Positions 25,481 through 37,056 of a DNA stretch of 64,000 nt are shown in pieces. Position 1 is the first letter of the stretch; each line of letters opens with the position of its first letter. The stretch comes from Jacaranda mimosifolia. Taxonomy: Eukaryota > Streptophyta > Magnoliopsida > Lamiales > Bignoniaceae. The notes below the pieces were generated by a model, which did no database searches, was not told where the DNA came from, and saw only the letters and a program-made list of their open reading frames with translations. The DNA lies in contig CM032125.1 in assembly GCA_018894105.1 (NCBI GenBank), positions 35,387,032 to 35,451,031 on the forward strand, written 5' to 3'. Made by a program: the position numbers and the translations under genes.

Positions 25481-27715
25481 TTAGCCAACATGCCTCGGAT
25501 AGGCCCACAGCTTGTAGATGGACACATCTTCCCTATCACTGTCACTGTCTGAAGAAGAAGAAGAAAAAGAAGATTCTGACGATAGGTCGTCTAGAATGTA
25601 GTCAACAATCTGGCAATCCCACAGAAAAAATCGGTCGAGGTATTATACTTTGTCCCATGAGATGAAAACTTGGAAGTAAATTTCAAATTTCAGAACTGAA
25701 ATTAGAGAATGTGATTTTGTAGAACTTTACCTGGTCAGTTGAGATGGGCTTGATTGAGTGGTTGCTGCCATCTTTCATACTGGCTCTATTGGAACATTTG
25801 CTGCTGCTTAGCCAAACAACCGAATGGCAACTCAAACAATATCCCCTATGAGACATGAATTTTCTATAAGAAGTCTCTGCATACCACTATTATGAAGTTA
25901 GAAAGATCGGACTATTGATGTATTAGAATGAGAAATAGTATGTCCACTACAGCAAATACATACGCAAAAGGATGCATGCATAAAGAAATTTAACTATTAA
26001 TGATGTCATGGAATATGGCCGGCTCATAATTTCCATTAAAAATTCCAGCACAAATCTATATTCCGTTCATCATGGTGGATATATATATATATATATATAC
26101 ATATCTTCGCCATTGAATTTCGAATACACACTCCACCATGTAGGTGCTGAGGGGGGCCATTGATCCTAAATATCTTAAGAAAAACCTTTGTATTATCTAC
26201 AATCCGTCGATGAAATTTTATATATTTTTCATCCAATAAACTTAAGACTTGTCAGTCCCCTATTTAAGTATATTTAATACGCTATCTTTTGTATGATTGG
26301 CATACATGAGGCATTACTCATTGTTAACTTGCCTTTCCTATCACCAACAACCTCAACCCCCTCAAAAAATTCAAGGTTAAATTGAAAAAAGATAGAAGAC
26401 AAGCACAACCATGCTTTAAGAAGATGAAAATCTGCCTTAAAATAGTATTTCCAAAGGTATAGTCCTAACATACCTTTATAGGCTGTTTTGAATGCAAGTT
26501 TCCAGTCAATAGGAACGCCATAACCAAAATCCTCGTTCTTAATAACTCCACGAGCTTCAAGTTTTTTGTGCGTAGCAATGTCGGAATTGCAAAAGAAAAT
26601 AGAATGTAAGAATTTCCAGAGATGGTTGTCACCAGCTGCAGCATTCCAAGACCTGTACATTAAAACCCCCCCAAATAAGAAGCCACGGATTACAGTATAC
26701 AAGCTAGAGACGTGTAGCTAATAACCGCACCAAACTGAACAATCAAATCAGAAAGTACCGGCAGACTGCAGAGGCACAAATCAGAGACTGCACATCTAAG
26801 AAGCTGAATATATGTACAAGAATATCCTGTGGAAGCTGAACTAAACCTGGAACACAAAAAGGAAGAAGAAAAGGGTACTACTTGATCTGAAAAATGAAAA
26901 ACAAATATCCACATTAAGAAGCCTATAGATCAAATAAATGGAAGATCAAGTTAAAGAAAAGGCTGGATTTATAGTCCTTCCACTCAATTGAAAATGATTC
27001 GCATTCTAATACCAAAAAATGCTACAACTATGGCATACAAAATGAATGAAATAATCAAAATAGACTGACATAACAGACAGCATACAAAAGTTTTAAACTT
27101 GGCTTACAATCCTTTCATCTTTATTTGAAATTAATCAACCCAAAACATACTAACTCCACGTCCAATTACAAGATTACACCAAAGCAAATCAATTGAACAA
27201 GGGAAAGGCAAAATAAATAAAAAAATAAACCTTCTTCATCATGATTCGCCTTGGACTTTCTCTTACTCGCAACAACTGCATGCTTATGCTCCTTAACTGC
27301 CAATGCTCGCTTTTGCTTCGGCAAAGCAAATTCCGCACTTTTCAGAAGGGAATTAGCAGCTGAAATCGCAGACTGCATCCGCATCCTAAATTTTCGAACA
27401 AAACAATAACCAAAGAATAAATCCCTCAATTCAGTAAACTAAAAATGATCACGAAAATTCAAAGATTTTTTTCTTTTTTTCTTTTTTTTTTTTTCCAAAT
27501 ACTTACTCAGGAAGGAGTCTGAAGGCGAAAAGGGTTTCCTGAAAAATGAGTGACTGGAGATCTTTGGGGAATATTGCGTATGCTTTTTTGAGGATAAAGC
27601 TCAATTCTTTACAGGCGAATAAATAATGGGAGGGTTTTGAGAGAAATTCTTTTAGCCTTAAAGTTTGGTACCTATCAATTGGATTATCGCTGAATTCGCC
27701 ATTTTGGGATCCCAT
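25481..27715 (-). CDS. F-box protein, At5g52880-like
   Basis: Six exons on the minus strand (27715-27507, 27385-27231, 26846-26759, 26652-26474, 25876-25731, 25609-25481), phase kept, 301 aa. The N-terminal region (DRYQTLRLKEFLSKPSHYLF, then LQSLIFQETLFAFRLLPE) and the following helix (AISAANSLLKSAEFALPKQK) are what I remember of Arabidopsis At5g52880. The F-box starts at about residue 123: VQLPQDILVHIFSFLDVQSL, then SWNAAAGDNHLW, so the protein probably bridges a substrate to SKP1 in an SCF ubiquitin ligase. The C-terminal part has a Cys cluster (C224, C227, C238) that could bind a metal, then a Ser/Asp-rich acidic tail and the end KLWAYPRHVG. The F-box itself is a separate 88-bp exon that is easily missed because its frame is open only with splicing. 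The substrate is unknown. It is convergent with the reticulon gene and in tandem with the AAA gene. Confidence 0.88.
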
Positions 27716-29390
27716 TTGAAGAACTGAAAAAGCTTTGTCAGATTGTAAGGAATCCAGAGAAAGAATTTGTAGGGATTCGCTTACGGGTGGGAAAAATAAC
27801 TGTATTTGGTGCCCTAATTTAAATATGATTTAGGCGAGATCACACGACGCCAAATTTAATCCTTAAAAGCAAATTATAAAGCCTATATTTTTGTTATTGA
27901 TATATATTTTTATATTTACATGCACGTTAGTAATTTATTAGAATTTATATTTTAAATTTTACATATGTATGAAAAGATATATCACTCAATCAATTAAATT
28001 TATTATTAATAATTATAAATGCATGATATATGGTAATATTTTTGGTACGTATTATTTGTATCACAATGTGAAAAATAGGCAAAATTGTTGTGAAGGAAAA
28101 GAATAAAAACTAATGTTATAATGTGGTTGAAGCTCACAGTTTCGATGAAAAAATTTCAGGAAAATTATTATTAATGACAAAATATTATATTAAATATAAA
28201 TTGAGAGAATAAAATATTTTAAATTATGTCAGAAGGAAATTGAGTCAAAATGGTAAAACGAAAGTCGGAATGTTACAAGCACCGCACGTTCTTGGGTTAT
28301 ATTTGAATTTGTTTTGGGTGTGACAATGTATTGGAACTATTTTGGAAGTGAAATAAGGAAATGCAGAGTATATTTGTTTATTTTTTGAAAATAATTAAAA
28401 AAAAATTACATTAAATTTATATATTGTTGTTTTAAAAATTATGGATTTATATATAATTTATTAAGAGATTTATACAAACAATAAGTCTTCTCAAAGACAA
28501 TTATATACTGCATGATCAATTAATTGAATAACATTATTGTTACCTTTATATGCATAAGGTTAAAAGTTCAAGTTCTAAAAAAAATTAAGCGTGTGTATTA
28601 AAAAAAAAAAAGAAGAAAAAAAGAAAAAGACAACCATTCTAGATATGAACGATTTTATTGTATTTTTTGTGAATTATTTAATATACTCGATCTATTTATT
28701 ACCATTGAATTAAAGGATGGGTGATTTTCATTATCTACCTCCCCCAATCCAAAAACCTTAATTGAATAAAGTGTGTTGACTGGTCCAACAGAAATATCAC
28801 ATATTTATATTGTGGGGATTTATACTGTTGTGTACTTTCTGGTTGTGGGGCATAAAAACCTTTCATATTAAGTTGATAACTGGTATTAAATCCAACACTT
28901 GGACTTAATACAATCCAGCAATTCCCATGCAGTGCAAAAAGAAGGACAAGGAAATAATGAATTGACTATTCCATTAAAATTTATTACAAGATGGATTTAC
29001 AATATGCTGATTCATGGAGCTACCTTAGACACAATACATTTAATATAAACAAACACATTTTGATTGCTCTAGGCTTCAAAAGTTCATTTTGGGGGAATAC
29101 CCTATGACATCCATCACAGGCAGAACATTTGAAACATTCTTGAATTCTATCAGGTTCTAATATATCATCCAATCTCCTCTCTTTAATAATGCACATACAA
29201 AATGCACTCCAAACAAGAATAAATTACTTCCTGAATTTAACCTTAGAATGATTCCTTTCATATGAGGACCAAAACAAGCTTCCAGTGCCATCTGCCTAGG
29301 TGGTCCTAGAGTTCCAGTTTTCTCAAGAATTTTCCACTTTTGTGAAGAAGGAAATCCAACGACCGGTCCCAAATGCATATTCCGAGCACT
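27716..29390. other. Interval between F-box and AAA genes
   Basis: Contains the F-box promoter and leader at the left and the 3' UTR of the AAA gene at the right. The middle is AT-rich and I see no gene. Confidence 0.45.
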
Positions 29391-32300
29391 CTAAAGGAAG
29401 TAAGATAACTGCTGTTTCTTTCTTGAACCGCCTTCTCCATACAGTTCGTTCCATTGTTTTAGCTCACTCATTACAGATCCCTCGGAAGCAAAACTGGCAG
29501 CAACCTGCAGGACAACCCAAGTATTCTTTAAGAATGTCTGGTTCAATTGTGATATGATTTAGAATTTTGTTGGGACGTATACAACTTCTGTAAATTCATT
29601 GCAAATTGTACTTCAGGCTAAGGTTCAAAAACTAAATCATTCTATGCTTTTGAGCCAACCAATAGTTCAGTAAAAATTACTCAATATGGTTTTGAAGCCA
29701 GATTGTGTAGAAGTAGAACAAGAATTTTCCAAGGGATGTCTAAAAAGAGTAGTCTTTCGTAGTACCTGATTCTTTGCTTGCCTCATGTCTTCCATGTTTA
29801 AGGGCCTTAAGGAAATTGCTTTTTCCTCTTTAGTTTCTTCTGTGCTAGCAGAAGCATCTTTGGAGCTTTCACCTTCTTCATCTCTGAGTTTCTTTTCCTA
29901 AATAGACAAAAGCGATCAACATAGGATGTCAACAGAAAATGTAAAGGGACATCATCATTGAAAAAGTAGGACAAAAGAGTTGAGTTTCTGATTTGAAATG
30001 TTGATACATACCTTATCCTTCTGTCGCTCTTGCTGTATGAGTTCTCTCACCGGCCGGTAAGCTGCTGTTACGCAAAGATTCTGCTTCCAATAGTCACTTT
30101 CAGCAGTTAGTGCTAGTTGATTGAAACTTAAGTTTAACCAAAAAATTTTAAGTAAACAATTCAGACCTTGAGATCACTTCCACTATATCCTTCAGTCATT
30201 GCTGCAAGTTCTTTGAAATCTAAGTCTTCCACCTTCTCTTTTGACAGCAGTGTTCTCAAGATCATTTCTCTGCTCTCCACTGACGGCAGATCGACCATAA
30301 TTCTGTTCAACATAACATGAATAGTTGTAGAATACTACTGGAGATTCTGATTTTAGAAAATTAAAAATCTTGATATTAGGATGAGACAATCTGTATATAC
30401 CTGCGCTCAAAACGCCGAATAATTGCTTCATCAAGGTCAAAAGGTCTGTTTGTTGCTGCAAGAACAAGAATGCGCTCTCCGGATTTTGTTAATAGCCCAT
30501 CCCAATGTGTCATAAATTCATTTTTAATTTTTCGCATGGCCTCATGCTCGCCTACTCTTGTCCGCTGCCCAAGCATACTATCGACTTCATCTACAAAAAT
30601 GATCGTAGGAGAAACCTTTGCAGCAAGGGTGAAAAGAGCTCTAACATTCTTTTCATCTTCTCCAAACCACTTCGAAGTGATTGTTGACATTGAGACGTTT
30701 ATGAAGCTAGCCCCAGCCTCATTAGCAATAGCCTTGGCAAGCATTGTTTTTCCTGTACCTGGAGGACCAAAGAGCAGTATACCTCTGCAAGGCTTAAGAA
30801 GCCCACCATTGAACAGGTCTGGCCTTCGAAGAGGAAGCATGACCAGCTCCTGAAGTGATTCTTTAATCTCGTTTAGCGCACCAATATCGGAAAACGTTAC
30901 TCCAATCTCATTTGCGGGGATAACTTCTGGCCTAATGCGCTTTTCAAATTCATTGTCTGGAGGAACTTCCTGGAATAATCAGGACTGAACCAATCAAGAC
31001 TAAAGGAGAAAAGCCACAGAAATTTTATGGGAAATGGAAGTTGGAAAGGTAAAAGCATATTCTTACAAACTTCCAATGTAGGACTTACCGGGGGCTTTGA
31101 TATCAATGAATTTTCGCCATCTGTCTTTGTTGAAGGATTTGATTTTTCTGCTTCGCTCTTGTTCTCAGAAGTTGGGTTTTCAGACTTTGATTCAGGTTTT
31201 ACTCCAGCATTCTCTTTCCCTTCAGTATCCTAATATTCACCAAACAAGAGAATTATACAGAGTGACAACTTGATAAGGATTGTCAAAATTTTGAAAAGCT
31301 GAACTGTGAAAAGACAAACCTTGAAACATTCGCCATTAGTCTCCATTTTGAGGGTATCTTTGCCACCACTTTTACCCTCTTGGAAAATGCTTAATCCATG
31401 GGATAAACTGCACCAAATCAAGTCAAGAGAAGATACAGAACATTTACAAAGTTTGAAAGAAATGAAATACTAAACAAAGGAACAAATTACTTCATGCCTA
31501 CCTGTTAGATGATATAACTAGCTTTCCGTTACGATATTCTGGATCCTTGTTATTCATCAAATGATATGATATAGCAGAAATGACGATTTCTTCTATGTAG
31601 TTACTGAGAACCATGGTGTCAGCATGACAGATTGATCCTAGATCATCACACTCAAGATCATTTGCTGCAAGTACCTCAGCAATATGATTCTTGTTATCCT
31701 GAATCTGTATCTTCTTCATATCCTCTTCCAGTTGAGTTTTCCAGCTTACAAGATGAGTTTCATCTACTGGAGGCCTAATCTCAATATTGTAAGGAAATAA
31801 AAGACTTAGTTTGTCATCTACTTCCCCTGACTCCTCTTCAAGGTCCAGCATCCGGGAACCGAGAACCAACACTGATCCTGTTAATTTCTTCAACATTCTG
31901 TCAAACAATTTGTATAGCCCCGAGGATTGGAGAAAAAGTCTCTCAACATCCCTGATGTAAAGAATGATGCAGCTTGTTTGAGAAACTGAAACCAACACCT
32001 GCAAGTGACATCTTTCTTTTATTAACATCCAGAAAAATCCAAAAGGCCATCATTTCTCGAGGCAAATAAAATGTTAAGAGTCATCAAAATTGCACAAGAT
32101 ATCAAATATAGTCCCTGACTGTCAGCATAATCAAGGATATCAGAGAAGTATTCGTTTAAAGAAATCCATAAATGGAACATGGGCCATCAGTTGATGATGC
32201 AATTACCTTATAAAGTGACTGTAAGAAAACTTTCTCATCAAAAGCCCAGCTGCTGACGCGCTTGGAAGGAGCTAAAAAGTCAAAACAAAGTCCATAAGAT

Positions 32301-35300
32301 GTTACATTCCAATTTACACTTCTTGCCAATTAGTGCTCAAAACTTTCTGAAAAGTACACGGTATAAATATTCATCAGCAAAACTAATGTGCTATCTAAAG
32401 GAACACACACACTAAAAAGTCCCATTTTCAGAGGTTGTAAGGTAGTATATTAAGATGCTTTTCTATAAGCCTAGATAGGACATCAAGAATATACTAGAAA
32501 AAAGAAAAATGATTTTATCTTCACTTATAATATCAATGCCTCAAAATATACTGGATTTTAGACCAGAAAGCTACAAAGAGCAATTGAATTGCTATTTGGA
32601 CCATACACTTTAAAGCTTGCAACAGGAAGAGACATATGTGCAATTAATTATAGTTGAGGAGAATTATATGCAAACCTGGATTTAAAGAGGATGACAGGGA
32701 GCTGATGCTACTCATATCTGAAGAGACAGAAGAAGTTCTGCGAGGCTTTAGTGAATTGTTGACTCCTTCAGTATTCCTTTAAGGATCAGAATTAAGGTTC
32801 ATTTAGGCATTCAGTATAAATTGGCATTTTGATGTTCTGCATAGAATTTAGCTAAGCATACCTTACTGGAGTATCCAATCCGCTTCTTTGGCCCGATAAT
32901 GTGCCTTCATTAAAATATTATGTAAGCCGCATTATATCAGTTGCTAAAATAGATCAAGTGAAATTGAAAAGTATGTAATTATATATTTTCGTCAAATATT
33001 AGATCACCACTCTATGAATATACGGTAAATCACTTAAGTCAGTTTTTCAAATAACTAAAGCTTCATTTTCTCTGTCCTTCACCAAATATAACACGCATTC
33101 AATTAGGTAACAAAACCTTGTGATTCACAAGTACTGATGGATGGACATGCCTCCATTCTAAATTTCTTGCCATCTTAGAAATTCAAATGACTTGAAATTA
33201 CTACTGTACCAAGTTCTACATACAGATGAAAAACATTAAGATATCTAAGCAGGAAATTCTTGAAGTCTGAACCTGTAAACTCTATGTTCATCGCCATAGA
33301 GAGACCAGACTACTGATTAGTCATTTCTGCCTTAGAGCTCCATTGCAACAAAAAAGTGAAAAAATGGACAAAGAAGAAGAAAAAAGAAAAACACAGACAA
33401 TCATAAGATTGTCACATATTCATACTGCCTTAGATGCAATTATTCACTAAGCTTAAGCAAACCAGACTATGCTTTATATTACCAGCGCAAGTCACTCTTC
33501 CACTGATTTCACGTGCAAAACATCATTATCATGTCAATAATAAGAGTAAATAAATAGAAAATTCGACTCCAAAGAATATACCAGCCACCAAAAGTCTGTA
33601 AAACATGGCATTCATAAATGTCAAAACACAAAAATGGATAAGTACGGCATGCATTATATTCATACCTCTGTTGTCATCTCTGTAAGGGAGGATAGAGAAG
33701 GAACCAAGAAAACTGGATACTCGTTCTAATGTTACTTCTGAGATAGATCTCTTGAGAGACTGCAACAGGAAAAAACTAAGTTAGTGTACTTCTTAAGCAT
33801 ATTGGTTTGTTCTATCTCAGAAACAAATAACTATATGATGGATGTTTGCTAAACTAATTCAAACAGCATATAGCATGCATGCTTTTCTGTTGACCATCCT
33901 TATCGTCAAATGGGACCTGGATACTACAATTAAGCAAATATAACTTATAATGTACTGAACCAAATCTCATCATTTTTGTATATTGAAATAGTGCTTACTG
34001 AGTCTTTCTTGGCAATACCATACTTGCTCTGCATCTGTGATTGTTAACCAAATAAAGAAAACAAGAGATTATGTAAGTACAAGTATCAAAAAGACTCAGC
34101 GCACTAGAAGATAACGACATCAAACAGAAGCACCTTAAGTGAAAAGTCATTTGTATCCAGCAGCAGCAACTTTGCTTCAAAATGATGTGCTAAAGCCTTA
34201 GCAAGCAATTGCAGGTACAGTTCTAGCAAAAAGGAACAATGTAATAAGACTAAAGCAACAAGGATTTTCAGTTTTGGACACAATTATGAAATGGATAGAA
34301 GTCATGCATACCTGCAGGCCCTGAAAGCAATATAGCCCGACTTGCAGGAGAAAGGTTTCGAGTGTGCTTAGATACATCTAAGTGTTTTAGATGAACATAT
34401 GCTGCACTTGTTAATAATACACGTGTCCGCTCACTGTCAAAGTCATCAAAAGAGGGAGAAAAGTAGATTAGTTACTACATGTTACCATAACTAATTTTGT
34501 ATAAGCTTTATGAAATTTGTAAACAAAGAGGTCAAGTTGGAAATTGTTATGTAACACCTGGAGAAAACTCTTTTAATCTCTTTGTTGAAACAACAAAAAT
34601 GACTTAAATATAGCACTCACCCCTCTCTCTGATTGCCTCAAGTTCCAAGCTTAGAAGGGCATAGCAAATGGTTGAATCACATGTATTAAGGGATCAAATT
34701 CTAAACCTCTTAATCTAGGACAGAACCATACGCTACAAGACATTCCGCAGCAAGCTAAAACGTCCAGGATCCAGCAAAAAGTAAAAATGTCAAAATACCG
34801 TATCACTTTCCTAGTGAGCCTAAGGTAACACTTTAGTAGTAAATCATATTACTAATAAGATCTGAAGAACATATGATTAAAAATCTCCGCTTTTTGAGGA
34901 AAATGTAATCTCCAATGCCTTAAAAGGAATTATACGAGGAAAATGTAATCTCCAATGCCTTAAAAGGAATTATACTGAAAGTTGGCTATGATCAATGAGT
35001 TTTATTTTGACGATGCATTATCCACTAACCCAACCTAAAATCATTGACGAGGGAAACAGAAGAAAAGGAAAAACTAAGAGAAGTCTTCATCTCTTCCTTA
35101 ATGTCCTTCTGGTACAACCAGAAACTCATGTTCTTGGTATAATCATCCAACGGCTTACCGTCATTGCATCAAAAGAAAACTCTTTGAAGGAAAACCAATT
35201 TGAAAAAAGATCTCCAACCAGAGAAACCACGATTCCCAAGAATCCATAACATAAGCAAGCATCAAGAATGTCCTGAATCTTCTTCAAACAATTTAAATCA

Positions 35301-35757
35301 AACAAACAGCCAATCATTTACTTTACCAATCATAGTTATTTCTTTTCTTTCTGTTTTCCCGTTTCTTAATATTCCGCAAGATGTTACCTTTTCACATCAA
35401 ACACAAAACTATTCCTATAACAAAAACAAATAAATAAGCCAGAAAACAAAGAACCGAGGGAGGAAGAAAAGAATAATGCTAACAAAAGCATAAAAAGATC
35501 CGTCCTTTTTTTCCTTTCTTTCCCTAAATTCACCTGAGATAATACGGAAAGTCCTCGAAGGTAACTTTGCTTTCCTTTCCATCAACAACCAATCTAAGAA
35601 GCTCCAGCTCAATTTGCTCCGCCGAGATGCCTTCCGCCGCCGCGCAGCTCGTACCTCCGGCCCATCTTCCGACGGTCGAACCTGACACCAAACCGAGCCC
35701 CACGCCTACCCCTACCCCTACGCTCAATGCCGACAACAACACTTGTTTCTGTTCCAT
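29391..35757 (-). CDS. AAA-ATPase, At5g52882/At4g28000/DAA1-like
   Basis: Sixteen exons on the minus strand: 35757-35534, 34433-34312, 34222-34134, 34034-33999, 33759-33666, 32904-32862, 32776-32676, 32271-32207, 31998-31502, 31407-31320, 31229-31089, 30969-30401, 30302-30167, 30080-30012, 29897-29766, 29504-29391. Phase is kept in all, giving 839 aa, close to Arabidopsis relatives (about 830). The N-terminus has a Gly/Val-rich hydrophobic stretch ([15 protein letters not shown], about residues 12-27) that may anchor it in a membrane. The C-terminal AAA domain has Walker A GPPGTGKT (568-575), Walker B IIFVDE (623-628), the NRPFDLDEA sensor region and RRFERR arginines (685-690), then a Vps4-like end DLYGEGG-type (here [11 protein letters not shown]). 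Such ATPases (MSP1/spastin/katanin relatives) remodel or extract proteins; the precise job of this clade is poorly known. An earlier module is AAA-like but degenerate (ILLSGPAELYLQ where Walker A should be). DAA1 (At1g64110) is a paralogue. Confidence 0.92.
34896..34975. repeat. Perfect 40-bp tandem duplication in intron 1 of the AAA gene
   Basis: Two identical head-to-tail units, 34896-34935 and 34936-34975, each starting GAGGAAAATG and ending GGAATTATAC. The lack of any difference suggests recent origin. Confidence 0.9.
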
Positions 35758-36170
35758 CACCACTTCATCATCACGTATACACGCACAATACACACAGTAT
35801 TATCGTACGTGCATACGCCTACCGATCAACCACCGATTCTCACAAAGATCTGCAGGCGAATGCGATGATAAGGGGTGATGGGGGGTGACTATTGTTGATT
35901 TTATTCGTAGTTTAAACAGAGGACGAGCTTTTCTTTGGACAGGAATATGAGTATCTCCGAACGAGACGTTGGTCGATTCTTTTTTGGTTAAAATAAGAAA
36001 ACAAGAAGAAGGTGAAATCCGATGACAGGTAATGTAAGAGAGCAGCTGTGGGTTTGTAGAGTGGCGGGGCGCGCTACATATAAGCGGGCGGGGAGAGAGA
36101 AAATGGTGGGCGTGGGGGAAGAGAGAGAGAGAAAAAAAAAAAAAAAAAAAAAAAGAAAGAAGAAAGAAAT
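35758..36170 (-). promoter_or_regulatory. Leader and core promoter of the AAA gene
   Basis: Read on the minus strand, a TTATATG box at about 36077-36083 lies about 320 bases upstream of the ATG at 35757. A long polypurine stretch on the plus strand (about 36119-36166, GA then A-rich) lies further upstream. ORFs on both strands here (35567-35878 +, 35800-36177 -) overlap the leader and exon 1 and are not genes. Confidence 0.35.
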
Positions 36171-36701
36171 TTACCATTGTTGACTTTTTGACCTTTTATT
36201 TTACCAAAAAGTCCAATAAATGGGGAAATGATTTATAATTTTTATTAATGATAGATTTTTTGTAGCACTACAGAAAGGGTAGCACTTTACCAATATTTGA
36301 TCTTGTTTTCAATTTTTATGAAAAGTGTTTTGGAAGAATATATTTTGATAATTGATTTGGAGAATGTAAGGACAACGCTTATATATTTATTTAATCTTGA
36401 AATAGATAATTTTGGAATATAATTTTTTATTTAATTATCTTGTCAAGTACAACTTTATATTATTACATATTATTGTTGTAGTACTATCATAATTAAAAGT
36501 GATACATAAGCAAAGGATACATAAGAAGATATGATTTAAAACATATTATAAAAACATATTATAAAAATAAAAAATAAAAATAAGATTGGTGTTTGGTATT
36601 ATAAAAATAAAAAATAAAAAATAAAAATAAAAACTTATTCATTTAAAACATATTATAAAAATAAAAAATATTTTAAATATTTTTTTGTCATGAGTTGAGA
36701 C
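36171..36701. repeat. AT-rich DNA with an A/T minisatellite
   Basis: The part at about 36539-36670 is built from repeated ACATATTATAAAA and AAAAATAAAAAATA words. No gene. Confidence 0.5.
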
Positions 36702-36704
36702 TAA

Positions 36705-37053
36705 GAGGGTGTTTGACTAAGCTTATTTTAAACATCTAATAAGTTTCTACATCTTATTTTTAAAATAAGTTGTTGAAGTATTTTGATAAAATAAGATTTT
36801 GAAGCTTATAAGATATTAGTAATGATAATTTTATAATTAAAATGATTAAAAATGAAAGAGCTTGTTAAGATTATAAAAATAAGTTGGGGTCTCCTTACTT
36901 TTTTTAAAAGAGCGTATGAGTTCCTAACATCTTATTTTAGGATTTTGTAAACTCTTTTTTAAAAAAATTACCAAATTCATTTCATCAACTTATAAACTCT
37001 TAAATATCTTATAAAATATTTTGAGGAGCTTATAAACTCACACAAACACCATC
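36705..37053. mobile_element. Harbinger-type MITE, CTTATAAG family, TAA target duplication
   Basis: TAA flanks both ends (36702-36704 and 37054-37056). The left end reads GAGGGTGTTTGACTAAGC and the reverse complement of the right end reads GATGGTGTTTGTGTGAG. Inside are repeated CTTATAAG and ATCTTATTTT words shared with copies at 45927-46306, 49162-50324, 52599-52847 and 62834-63160. Confidence 0.72.
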
Positions 37054-37056
37054 TAA

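Noticed and set aside
26690..26914. 74-codon ORF rich in Ser and Cys on the minus strand
   Set aside because: It is the wrong frame of the F-box exon at 26846-26759; the spliced frame gives the F-box.
35567..36177. ORFs on both strands around the AAA gene start
   Set aside because: They overlap exon 1 and the leader; the 125-codon one is driven by the polypurine tract.
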